From an uncultured Bacteroidales bacterium (lineage in GTDB: Bacteria > Bacteroidota > Bacteroidia > Bacteroidales > Paludibacteraceae), in NCBI GenBank assembly GCA_945787425.1, contig CALZHO010000016.1, positions 1 to 11,952 on the forward strand: a stretch of DNA of 11,952 nt, written 5' to 3'. Position numbers and translations under genes: made by a program. The stretch's first letter is position 1, and each line of letters begins with the position of its first letter. Shown here piece by piece: positions 1 through 9,200 of the stretch. The notes beneath the pieces were generated by a model that was given only the letters and a program-made list of their open reading frames with translations, did no database searches and was not told the DNA's origin.

Positions 1-293
1 GTAGTAAGATGGATGATGTGATTTTTGAGGAGTTTAAGGGTACGGGTAATATGGAATTGCAATTGGATCGCAAACTCAGCAATAAGCGTATCTTCCCTGC
101 GGTGGATATACCCGCATCTTCTACACGTAGAGACGACCTCTTGATCCCCGCCGATGTGCTATCACGCATGTGGATGATTCGCAAAGAACTCACCGACATG
201 AATAGCGTGGAAGCAATGGAGAAACTCAAGTCCTACATGGAGCGAACGAACGATAATGATGAGTTCCTATTAGCTGTCACAGGAGCAAGATAG
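1..293 (+). CDS. rho: Transcription termination factor Rho, C-terminal end (5' partial)
   Basis: This is the last ~96 residues of Rho, the hexameric RNA-dependent ATPase/helicase that ends transcription; the frame is open from base 3 and the start lies outside the window. The segment [20 protein letters not shown] matches the highly conserved C-terminal RecA-fold region of Rho. The STRRDDLL motif further on corresponds to GTRKEELL of E. coli Rho, and its first Arg aligns with the arginine finger R366 (alignment from memory). The tail, with the [13 protein letters not shown] and AMEKLK segments, also follows the family. The stop codon at 291-293 is 28 bases before the likely aroQ start, so the two are probably co-transcribed. 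Only the C-terminus is visible, so nothing can be said about the long N-terminal insertions common in Bacteroidota Rho. Confidence 0.97.
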   Translation, partial: SKMDDVIFEEFKGTGNMELQLDRKLSNKRIFPAVDIPASSTRRDDLLIPADVLSRMWMIRKELTDMNSVEAMEKLKSYMERTNDNDEFLLAVTGAR

Positions 294-321
294 ATGCGTG
301 TTTCAAGTTTTCATGATGGGT

Positions 322-771
322 ATGCGAATACTGATATTGAATGGTCCAAACTTGAATCTACTGGGACGAAGAGAGCCCTCGATTTATGGCACTCGCTCTA
401 TGGAGCAAGTGCTGTTGGATATTCAGCGTGCCCATCCCGAACTCTATTTGGAATACTATCAATCCAATCATGAGGGCGACTTGATTGATTGGATACAAAC
501 ATACGGCGTTAAAGGCGAAAAGTCAATGGTGAATGGCATCGTTCTCAACGCTGGCGGATATACGCACACGAGTGTGGCTTTGCGCGATGCAGTGGCATGT
601 AGCCAAGTGCCTGTGGTAGAGGTGCATATATCGGATATCACCGCACGCGAGGACTTTAGGCGAGTGAGTCTGATGAGCGATGTGTGCGCCCACACCATCA
701 TGGGACATGGTGTGGATGGTTATTTGGAAGGTGTAGAATGGATTATCAAGCAAACATCTGAAAACAAATGA
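322..771 (+). CDS. aroQ: Type II 3-dehydroquinate dehydratase
   Basis: AroQ converts 3-dehydroquinate to 3-dehydroshikimate in the cytoplasmic shikimate pathway; type II enzymes are dodecamers of ~150 residues. From the ATG at 322 the protein has 149 residues and opens with the family signature MRILILNGPNLNLLGRREP. Active-site residues are visible by family comparison: Arg17 and Tyr22 (REPSIYG), Asn76 and His82 (NAGGYTHTS), His102 (VEVHISD) and Arg113. The loop has HISD where HISN is more usual; this is probably neutral. The frame is open upstream to a GTG at 298 and ATGs at 313 and 316, but family proteins begin at the residues chosen here, and no strong Shine-Dalgarno decides the matter. 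The TGA stop overlaps the next start (ATGA). Confidence 0.95.
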   Translation: MRILILNGPNLNLLGRREPSIYGTRSMEQVLLDIQRAHPELYLEYYQSNHEGDLIDWIQTYGVKGEKSMVNGIVLNAGGYTHTSVALRDAVACSQVPVVEVHISDITAREDFRRVSLMSDVCAHTIMGHGVDGYLEGVEWIIKQTSENK

Positions 772-1520
772 AAACAACCGTGAAACGAATAGTAGTGGCA
801 TTATCTCTCTTGCTGATTGTGTGGGGGCCTCTGAGGGCTCAGCATAATCCTTATGTGGATGACAAACTGATACATTTCGGTTTTTCATTGGGTGTGGATT
901 TCCTCTCGTATGGTGTGGAAGAGGCAGATAGTCTATTGCAAATGGAGAAGATGGGCACCGCATATCATGCCTGTACTACTGCGCCTGGTGTGGGATTCTC
1001 CGTCGGATTTATCGCAGACCTGCGATTAGCACGCCACTTGAATCTTCGCTTCTGTCCTGGTATGCACTTCGGCGAACGGACACTCACTTATAAAAATTTC
1101 AACCTACCCGACAGTCTAATCAAGGGTACAAACTGTACGAACAACAAGCCGTCGGTGCTCTGCTTGCCAATCGATATTCCGCTGTATCTGAAATGGTCGG
1201 CCGAGCGTGAGATGAACTATCGTCCGTTTGTGACGCTTGGCGGAGGGGTGAGTTTTGATTTAGGTCGAAACAAGGATCGCGTGATTCTGCAACAAACGCT
1301 GGATTATTTTATGGAAATAGGATTGGGCTGTACGGTGTATTTCCGCTGGTTTAGGTTGGCGCCTGAAGTGCGTTATCGCATAGGTTTCAACAATGTGTTG
1401 ACACCTACTGCTGATTGTGAGAAAATGGATTGGAAACTACCTGCTGGCGATTTCTTTTACACCGATGCGTTATCACGCTTGACAAACCAACAAATATCGT
1501 TGATATTTAATTTTGAATAA
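768..1520 (+). CDS. porT: PorT-like outer-membrane beta-barrel protein (type IX secretion)
   Basis: A 250-residue exported protein. Residues 1-24 are a signal peptide (Lys/Arg-rich start, hydrophobic core, cleavage likely after GPLRA). The mature part has short alternating beta strands and aromatic turns, and ends in QISLIFNFE, a typical outer-membrane barrel C-terminus with a terminal aromatic strand. The order of motifs matches PorT of the type IX secretion/gliding apparatus as remembered: HFGFSLGVDF near the N-terminus, a GVGFSVGFIADLRLARHLNL strand pair, LRFCPGMHFGERTLTYK, LPIDIPLYLKW, RPFVTLGGGVSFDL, and RLAPEVRYRIGFNNVL. PorT is needed for secretion of CTD-bearing proteins through the outer membrane, but its exact role is unsettled. 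The start overlaps the aroQ stop by 4 bases and the stop overlaps the next start (TAATG), so translation is probably coupled. A generic porin-family (OMP_b-brl) protein is the alternative. Confidence 0.75.
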   Translation: MKTTVKRIVVALSLLLIVWGPLRAQHNPYVDDKLIHFGFSLGVDFLSYGVEEADSLLQMEKMGTAYHACTTAPGVGFSVGFIADLRLARHLNLRFCPGMHFGERTLTYKNFNLPDSLIKGTNCTNNKPSVLCLPIDIPLYLKWSAEREMNYRPFVTLGGGVSFDLGRNKDRVILQQTLDYFMEIGLGCTVYFRWFRLAPEVRYRIGFNNVLTPTADCEKMDWKLPAGDFFYTDALSRLTNQQISLIFNFE

Positions 1521-3007
1521 TGAGAAGATGGTTGAGCATATGGTTTTTGCCTGCGCACTCTGTCGTGCTGATGTGTTTGGTTCTATGTCTGGCTATGACA
1601 GCATGCCAGCAGGACGTGGTGTCGGGTGATACGACTATGCGGCTGACCTTCTCGCATGACTCTTTGCTCTTTGATACGGTATTTACGGAAATGGGGTCTT
1701 CTACCAAACGTATGATGGTCTATAACGACAACCCCAATGCCTTGTTGATAGATAGAGTGGAGATGAAGAAGGGCGAGGTGTTTTTCATCAATCTGGACGG
1801 GGAAAATCAGCTGGAGAACTTACGCGATATTACGCTGCGTGGGGGAGATAGTCTCTTCCTCTTTGTTCGTGCGGATATAGACCCTCTCTCATCGGATAAC
1901 CCTGTGCTGCTGGAAGATACAATCACTTTCCATGTCAATGGCAAGGCACAACATATATACTTGCAAGCATATGGACAAGATGTAGAGGTGATTCGTAGTC
2001 CAGAGAAGTTTGTACAGCGCGACAACCTGTGGCTGAATAGCAAAAAACCATATCTGATTTTTGATACACTGGTGGTGGCAGGACGCTTGTCCATTGACCC
2101 AGGTGCCACCCTATACATGCACACGGGTTCGATGATCTATGTGTATGGCAGTTTGAGTGCCAAGGGAACGAAGGATAAGCCGATTGTGATTCGTGGCGAT
2201 CGTATGGATATGCTCTTCGACTCTGTACCTTATCGCGTGGCGTCAGGGCAGTGGAATGGCCTGTATCTCGTCCACCTGAGTGATGGGGCTCAACCCAAAT
2301 ATGAACTCAATTACATCGACGTGTTGTCGGGTTCGATAGGTATATACGCTATGTCAGAAAACGCGGATAGACGTCCGAAAATGACGCTGAGCAACGCCCG
2401 CATACATAATCACTCTATATATGGCTTGGTGTTGCAGAATATAGATGCAGAAGTGGTGAATACGGAGATTAGCAATTGTGCCTCGTATTGTGTGTATCTG
2501 GCAGGAGGACAACACCACTTTGTGCATAACACCATCGCATCGTATTTTGGATATCCTTATACCACCATCAATATTCACAATAATATCCTACGTGAAGATG
2601 TGGCGGCTGTGTATATCAATAATTTGAGCAAAAACAAAGCACCAACGAATAGTTCGTTCTATAATTGCATTATTACTGGTGCTCGAAAAAATAATATTGT
2701 CGTGGCTACACCATTGCCGCATTATTATGAGGGCAGATTCGAGGGCAATTATCTATATGCCGACTCTTTGCCCGAAAGTTTTGCCCGTAATAATGTGTAT
2801 GCCAGCGACTCTGATACAGTCGTGTTCCGCAATATATATTATTTATCTAAGGAATACAAGTACTACGATTTTCAATTGGATTCTCTATCCCCCGCACGTG
2901 GGATAGCAGACTCTATTGTGGCAAAAGATTATCCAGCAGATAGGTTGGGAAACCTAAGAAAGCAAAAACCCGATGCTGGCTGTTATGAGTATATAGATGT
3001 TAAATAA
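1520..3007 (+). CDS. Lipoprotein with right-handed beta-helix-like domain
   Basis: A 495-residue protein with a lipoprotein signal: a hydrophobic stretch ends in the lipobox MTAC, so Cys29 would be acylated and anchor the protein in the envelope. The Met at the -3 position is less usual than Leu. Residues ~38-150 look like an Ig-type beta domain (HDSLLFDTVFTEMGSS, then strands). Residues ~175-400 contain the PIVIRGDRMDM and SGQWNGLYL segments and successive short-strand turns rich in Asn and Ile/Val (NARIHNHSIYGLVLQN, NTIASYFGY, YNCIITGARKNNIVV), the pattern of a right-handed parallel beta-helix. The end DAGCYEY resembles the DxGxYE tail of many secreted beta-helix proteins. Its one-base overlaps with both neighbours suggest co-expression with porT. 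No catalytic residues of polysaccharide lyases can be assigned, so the ligand or substrate is unknown. Confidence 0.85.
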   Translation: MRRWLSIWFLPAHSVVLMCLVLCLAMTACQQDVVSGDTTMRLTFSHDSLLFDTVFTEMGSSTKRMMVYNDNPNALLIDRVEMKKGEVFFINLDGENQLENLRDITLRGGDSLFLFVRADIDPLSSDNPVLLEDTITFHVNGKAQHIYLQAYGQDVEVIRSPEKFVQRDNLWLNSKKPYLIFDTLVVAGRLSIDPGATLYMHTGSMIYVYGSLSAKGTKDKPIVIRGDRMDMLFDSVPYRVASGQWNGLYLVHLSDGAQPKYELNYIDVLSGSIGIYAMSENADRRPKMTLSNARIHNHSIYGLVLQNIDAEVVNTEISNCASYCVYLAGGQHHFVHNTIASYFGYPYTTINIHNNILREDVAAVYINNLSKNKAPTNSSFYNCIITGARKNNIVVATPLPHYYEGRFEGNYLYADSLPESFARNNVYASDSDTVVFRNIYYLSKEYKYYDFQLDSLSPARGIADSIVAKDYPADRLGNLRKQKPDAGCYEYIDVK

Positions 3008-5532
3008 TGATTATTAAAACTATTTTTGAAATGACACTTTTTTCTCGCTTTTCACTTCTTACACGTTATGTGATGGTATGGGTGCTCTTGTCTATGAGTG
3101 TAATGACATTATCAGCTCCACCCCGTTGGTTGCGCTATTTGCCTAAAGCAGGCAACGATACATATCGTTATGTGGTAGAGTCTGCTACGGCTACCTCGGA
3201 AGATGCTGCATACAACAAAGCGATGGGATTGGTATTGCAACACTCCATTATGTCACTGGGATTGCCATTCAATTCCAAGCAAGTGGAACAGGCCATTCGT
3301 ACGGGTAACTTAGAGAGTAAGATGGCAGAATGGAAGATTCCTGTTAATCCAGTATGCCGTTATCGCCAAGGATTGGAGAGCGGCGGCGTGCGCGTGTATG
3401 TGCTATGCCAAGTGGCTGTGGCAGGAAACATCGAAGTGCTATTCGATGATTTCCGCAATTGTGGTAATGATGGGGATAAGTTTGCAGGAAAGATGAATAT
3501 GCGTCCTGATCAATGGGCTATGTATGAGATGGATACCTATTTCTCTGCTTTTGAGGAAAGAGAATTGGATCCTGCTGTGGAGCAAGCCGAGGCGGAAAAG
3601 CAACTGAAAAATGATGTCAAACAAGCCATCATTGACGATATTGCATTGAAGGATACTGTGTTGATGCAGTTGATAAAAACGCAATATCATCGCCATAAGA
3701 ATATCGGATACGCCGTGGCTTATATCGAACGCGAATGGGTGACGGATAAGTACAGTGATGATATAGAAGAAGAATTAGATGTATGCTATTCGTTGGTAGA
3801 AAATGCAGATAGCTACCTGTCGGAAGGCAATGTGGGTGAAGCGAAAGCATTGCTCCTGCGCGTGAAAGAACAGTTGTCGGATATAGAACCCAGCATTCGC
3901 TTTTTGAATGCTTATTCCTCCTCCCGAGCGGTGGATCGCTATATAGATGATAGCAAGGAACTGAATAAGTTGATTAACGATAAACTGGTACAAACAGCAG
4001 GTAATACACAACGTGCAAAAGAGGGCAAAATATTCGAGTACATCAAGACGGGTCAGGATGTGCTGAGCAAGCAGATGATTGGCGATGCCTTGCGGTATTT
4101 CTATGCGGCACAAGTCATGTTGGCGGACATAGAAAATAATGGACATATCACCGTGAAAGATGATGAATCGGGTGATGATATCCATGCGAATATCTATTTG
4201 CAAAACAAGATTACACAAATATTGAAAAACATTGAGGTGACCTGCGACGGCTATTTCCCTGGCAGCAACTCCGAAGTCAAATTGAGCTTCCGCTACGAGA
4301 ATACACCCATTAGCAATCTGAATTATTCCTATAATGCGAATATGGGATGGAGTGACTCCTATTCTGTCACCAACGGTTGGTCGGCTATCTTCTTGCCTGA
4401 GAACAACAAACCCAGCACCATCCATATGCGTATTGAATACCGATATGAGGATGAAGCCAATTTTGATGCAGAACTACCTGCCTTGATGAAAAAGTATGCG
4501 TCACGCTTTAACTATGATACCTATGCGAAAAGTATCGTGTCGATTGTTCATACACCTTTGAAGATTGGCAATTCCATGCACTCTGTGGCTACTAAGAACA
4601 CAACCAGTGTGGCACAAAACTTCGTTGCCAATAGGGTGGAAGAGGAAGAACATAAAGTGACGACATTAGATGCTGCGGGCTATCACCAAAAAATTCAACA
4701 AGTGTGTGAAGCCATCAAATCGCAACAATTCGACTCCATCTTTACGCTCTTCACCATGGAGGGCTACAAGCAATTTGAACAGTTGGTAAAGTATGGCAAA
4801 GCGCGTGTGTTGACGCTCGAGAACTGCAAATACATACGCATCGGACAAGATATCCAATGCCGCAGTATCCCAATGAATTTCTCGTTCTCAAAAGGAAAAC
4901 AACAACTGGAGAACGTAGTCTTCACTTTCAATGCGCAAGGCAAGATAGACGGCCTACAATTTGCATTGGAAGAGCGTTCCGCGCGTAATGTGATGGGCGA
5001 TACGGATATTGATGAGTTGTCGCGTTTGACATTGATCAACTTCTTGGAAAATTACAAGACTGCCTTCGCCCTGAAACGCTTGGATTATATTGAGTCCATC
5101 TTCTCCGATAATGCGGTCATTATTACAGGACGTGTGTTGCGCACATCAGAGCAGAGCCCAGAGTTCCAGAATGTGCAGATGGCCATGAAGAATCAGGTGG
5201 TCTTCAATAATGTACTCTATACTCGTATGTCAAAAGAACAATACATTAAACGCTTGAAAAACTCTTTTGCGTCCAAAGAGTGGATTAACATCAAGTTCGG
5301 CGGAACAACCATTGACCCCAGTGTTCAAGCCGATACATATGGCATTCGTTTGGTGCAAGACTATTCTTCGAACAACTACGGTGACCACGGATACCTGTTC
5401 TTATTGGTGGACGCTACGGATAAGCAAAATCCTACCATCCGTATCCGTACATGGCAACCAGAAACGGAAGGCGCACAGCCATTCTCAATGGACGATTATG
5501 ACATGTTAACCAGTGGAGAAACAGCTATGTAA
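3007..5532 (+). CDS. Exported protein, LPP20-like N-terminus and tandem NTF2-like C-terminal domains
   Basis: An 841-residue exported protein with no assigned function. A signal peptide lies in residues ~1-37; an in-frame ATG at 3031 (Met9) would give a more standard signal peptide. There is no lipobox. Residues ~45-150, including ATATSEDAAYNKAM and VRVYVLCQVAV, resemble the LPP20/FlgO-type domain (weak match by eye). Residues ~185-375 are highly charged and helical, with a repeat-like feel (VGEAKALLLRVKEQL, IGDALRYFYAAQVML). Residues ~400-480 are beta-rich. Residues ~558-655 and ~670-818 look like two NTF2-like units; the second has INFLENYKTAFALKRLDYIE and GYLFLLVD, and ends in RIRTWQPE. 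Similar large proteins occur in Bacteroidales, from memory. It overlaps the lipoprotein gene by one base and lies 23 bases before the PEGA-type gene. Confidence 0.85.
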   Translation: MIIKTIFEMTLFSRFSLLTRYVMVWVLLSMSVMTLSAPPRWLRYLPKAGNDTYRYVVESATATSEDAAYNKAMGLVLQHSIMSLGLPFNSKQVEQAIRTGNLESKMAEWKIPVNPVCRYRQGLESGGVRVYVLCQVAVAGNIEVLFDDFRNCGNDGDKFAGKMNMRPDQWAMYEMDTYFSAFEERELDPAVEQAEAEKQLKNDVKQAIIDDIALKDTVLMQLIKTQYHRHKNIGYAVAYIEREWVTDKYSDDIEEELDVCYSLVENADSYLSEGNVGEAKALLLRVKEQLSDIEPSIRFLNAYSSSRAVDRYIDDSKELNKLINDKLVQTAGNTQRAKEGKIFEYIKTGQDVLSKQMIGDALRYFYAAQVMLADIENNGHITVKDDESGDDIHANIYLQNKITQILKNIEVTCDGYFPGSNSEVKLSFRYENTPISNLNYSYNANMGWSDSYSVTNGWSAIFLPENNKPSTIHMRIEYRYEDEANFDAELPALMKKYASRFNYDTYAKSIVSIVHTPLKIGNSMHSVATKNTTSVAQNFVANRVEEEEHKVTTLDAAGYHQKIQQVCEAIKSQQFDSIFTLFTMEGYKQFEQLVKYGKARVLTLENCKYIRIGQDIQCRSIPMNFSFSKGKQQLENVVFTFNAQGKIDGLQFALEERSARNVMGDTDIDELSRLTLINFLENYKTAFALKRLDYIESIFSDNAVIITGRVLRTSEQSPEFQNVQMAMKNQVVFNNVLYTRMSKEQYIKRLKNSFASKEWINIKFGGTTIDPSVQADTYGIRLVQDYSSNNYGDHGYLFLLVDATDKQNPTIRIRTWQPETEGAQPFSMDDYDMLTSGETAM

Positions 5533-5555
5533 TAGCCCACATAATACGCAGCGCA

Positions 5556-6257
5556 ATGAATAGATATGCTTTTTGTATAGTGATGTTTTGGTGCGTGGCA
5601 TGGATGGCTGGAGCACAAACATTGGACGTGAAACAGTCCTTCCAGGAGATACCTAATAGTTCGGTGTTGGCTTCTTATAAAAATCAATTTGGCTCATGGG
5701 AAGAGGGGGACTCTTTCCCCTACGCAGTCATTCGTGTAGCCCTTGAGGGTAATGCCAATGAGGTGATGGCTGCCAAACAACTCCTGCATTTGGATTTGGG
5801 CGAGTTGGGAACGGAAATATCGGTATATAAGGGCATGCAAAATGAATTGCTATTCTTGGTGCCTATAGCTGCCCAAAAGATAAGTATTACTTGCGGGGCT
5901 GAATGTACGCAGCAGCAAATCATAGCATCTTCTGCCCCATTGCAAAAGAATACGGTATATATGGGAAAAGTACAATATGTACCAGCCACCATACAAACAA
6001 CAACCACCAATACGGACCAGCAAATATGGCGCCAATTCTTTAGATTCCATCTCACTCCTGCTGATGCCATAGTCACTGTGAATGTAGAGGGTGTGGAAGA
6101 GGTATGGACAACTAAGAATGGAATGGCGTATAAGATGCTGCCTCATGGCTCGTATTCATATTCAGTATCCGCAGAAGGTTATCAGACACAATATGGTTCG
6201 ATGCAGGTGTCTGATGAATCCAGAGAAATGCATGTAGAGTTGATACCGTTGTTTTAA
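5556..6257 (+). CDS. Exported PEGA-type protein, short paralog of the next gene
   Basis: A 233-residue protein with a signal peptide (cleavage likely after WMAGA, residue 20). Residues ~22-143 form a module shared with the N-terminus of the 1205-residue protein downstream: QSFQEI, FPYAVIRVALEG, AKQLL, ELLFLVP, a CxxxC pair at Cys113 and Cys117, and VYMGKVQYVP. Residues ~158-233 look like a PEGA-type beta domain (LTPADAIVTVNVEGVEEVW, then LPHGSYSYSVSAEGYQ), also matched downstream. The protein stops at VELIPLF, exactly where the longer paralog continues (TLRPTFGWITVDG), so it corresponds to the first ~233 residues of that protein. The gene lies 23 bases after the 841-residue gene and 12 bases before the next, with no visible promoter of its own. 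Its function is unknown; PEGA domains are surface or periplasmic and are thought to bind other molecules. Confidence 0.85.
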   Translation: MNRYAFCIVMFWCVAWMAGAQTLDVKQSFQEIPNSSVLASYKNQFGSWEEGDSFPYAVIRVALEGNANEVMAAKQLLHLDLGELGTEISVYKGMQNELLFLVPIAAQKISITCGAECTQQQIIASSAPLQKNTVYMGKVQYVPATIQTTTTNTDQQIWRQFFRFHLTPADAIVTVNVEGVEEVWTTKNGMAYKMLPHGSYSYSVSAEGYQTQYGSMQVSDESREMHVELIPLF

Positions 6258-6269
6258 TTCCAATAGAAA

Positions 6270-9200
6270 ATGACCATGATGAAATGTAGATTATTTGCCA
6301 TATTGTTATCTTTTCTTCCTTTAGGTCTATTCGCTCAGTCGGTAACGATTACCCAATCTTTTACTGAAATCACCAATACGACCGTGCTGGAATCTTTCGG
6401 AGAACAGTTTCGAAAATGGGAGAAACCAGACTTAGATGATACCTTCCCCTATGTGGTCATTAGGGTCGGATTAGATGGCAGTCAGCACGATATTACTATG
6501 GCTAAGCAGATGCTGGGTTTATATATGGGTACACAAACTGCAGTAGAAGCCATTGATCGTAGTAGGGATGATGAATTGCTGTTTTTAGTACCTAAACGTG
6601 CCCGCCATATAGAGATCAGTTGCGGTGAGGGATGTGCACGGGTAACGATTATGGATGGATCTAAGGCATTGAAGTCCAATAGAGTATATTATGGTAGGAT
6701 ACATTATGTGCCTCTGACAGATATGTCTTCTTTGGCTCGTTCTCGCCAAAAGTTTCAATTCTCTCTCTCGCCAAGCAATGCGGTAGTAGAAGTCTTTGTG
6801 GATGGTAAGAGAGAACTATGGCCTACGCAGGACGGTACGGCAAGCAAAATGCTGCATCAGGGTAACTATCGCTATCGTGTATCAGCAGATAGATATTATG
6901 CAGAAGAGGGCAATTTCATGGTCTTGCCCCATTCCAATGAATTGCAAATCACCTTGCGCCCTACGTTTGGCTGGATCACTGTAGATGGCGAGACGCAAAT
7001 CTATGGCGCTTATGTCTTTGCTACCAATCAGACGACTGGTATAATTACACAATTAGGAACGATTCCTATCAATAAGGCAGAATTGGGTGTGGGCAGATAT
7101 ACGATAAATGTATTGCTGGACAAATACAAGGAATACACCAATACAATCACTGTCCGTGAAGCGGAAGATACCAAGTTACGTCCGATCATGCAGCCCAATT
7201 ATTCGCAGGTGACGCTCACCGCGGCAGAGTTGGCTGATATTTACATTGACGGGCAGCGCGTAGGTAAAGGCGTTTGGACGGGTACATTGGAGTATGGTGA
7301 CTATATGGTGGAGACTCGTCAGCAGAGTTTCTCGCCTGCTTTTACCCCCATCTCTATTGCCAGTGGTGATGCGAATGTGGCATACACGCTGAATAATCCT
7401 ACACCTATGCATGGTGTCTTGATTGTGGATGGCGATCCGTTGGATGCCGCTATTTGGATTGATAATGTACAGCGAGGTTCTACCCCGATGGTCTTCAACC
7501 AAGTTCTTGTTGGCGAACATAGACTACGTGTCGAGAAAGAAGGCTTCTGGCCTTACGAACAGGTGATTAGTATAGAGGAAGGTAAGGACAGAGAGGTGAA
7601 CTATACCTTGCTCAACAAGGAAGAGTTATCGCTGTTGAATATGTCAGCTCCAGTAGAAAATACCAAGGATGCGCATATCTTCCATGTGCAAGATGTCAGT
7701 TTCTCTATGATCAAGGTGAATGGCGGTACATTCATGATGGGTGCCACGGAGGAGCAACGCGATGGAATGAATGATAATGAGCTTCCTATCCACCAAGTAT
7801 CCGTGTCGGATTTCTATATTGGGCAGACTGAGGTAACGCAAGCATTGTGGCAAGCGGTCATGGGAACTAACCCAAGTGCTTTCCCATCCAATTTGTCCAA
7901 CCCTGTTGAGAATGTCAGCTGGGAAGACTGTCAAGTGTTTATCCGCAAGTTAAATCAACTCACAGGACAATCTTTCCGCTTGCCAACGGAGGCAGAATGG
8001 GAGTATGCTGCTCGCGGTGGACGTGATACGGTTAGTTATCGCTATGCTGGAGATAATGCGTCGTTCAATGTGGCGTGGTCGGAAGAAAACAGCAACGCTT
8101 CCACTCATATCGTCGCTGCCAAGCAACCTAATCAACTCGGACTCTATGACATGAGCGGAAACGTCTGCGAGTGGTGCCAAGACTGGTATGCTGAATACCA
8201 GATGGTGAAGCAAAAAGATCCTCAAGGACCTGCAGAAGGCTCGTATAAGGTATATCGTGGAGGTGGTTGGTATTTTGGCGAAAGATATGCACGTGTTGCA
8301 CAACGTAATTACCATACTTCTACATTTAGTAACTATAATATTGGTCTGCGTCTTGCTCTTACGCAGGTGGTGGATAAGCAACTGATTGATGAGCAAGTGG
8401 TAGGTACAGAGCCCGTTGCTCCGCTCGTGCCAGAATCGGCTACGGTGGTGGAGATTGAGGGTGTTTCGTTTGCTATGATTACTGTCGAGGGGGGCACCTT
8501 TATGATGGGTGCTACAGAGGAACAAGGCAGTGATGCTATGAGTGGCGAACGACCTATACGTAAAATTACCATGACAGACTATTCTATCAGTCAAACCGAG
8601 GTGACACAAGCGCTTTGGAAAGCGGTCATGGATACCAATCCAAGTATCGATACTACGCATATACTCAATCCTGTCACTAATGTGAGTTGGGAGGACTGTC
8701 AGGTCTTCGTGGCAAAACTTAATGAGTTGACGGGTAGGCATTTCCGTTTGCCAACCGAAGCGGAATGGGAGTATGCCGCTCGCGGTGGACAGATGAGCAA
8801 GCGAAACAAGTATGCTGGAAGCGCAAACATCAACGATGTGGCATGGCATCATGGTAATAGCAATAATCAGATTCATCCGATAGGCCAAAAAATCCCTAAC
8901 GAATTAGGGCTTTACGACATGAGTGGTAATGTAGGCGAGTGGTGCCAAGATTGGTTTGGAACCTACGAGGGTAACAATCTCACGAATCCACAAGGCCCAA
9001 CCAGCGGATCGTATAGAGTGGTACGTGGTGGTAGTGCACAAACCCCTTCTCGCAACAACCGTGTTGCCTATCGCAATGGATATGCTATGGCAGACCAGCA
9101 TGCAGATTTAGGTTTCCGATTGGTAGAGGAGAATCTTGAGAAGAGTGCTGAACCTGTCAAGAAGTTTGAGATTCCTAAAAACCAAAGCAAATTGCGTTTT

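Noticed and set aside
298..321. GTG or earlier ATG starts extending aroQ by up to 8 residues
   Set aside because: The family begins at MRILILNGPN; the extra residues have no counterpart and no convincing ribosome binding site.
7950..8888. A 312-residue open frame on the minus strand inside the triple-FGE gene
   Set aside because: It lies wholly antisense to clearly conserved FGE repeats, has no recognisable domain, and its composition follows the coding strand opposite.
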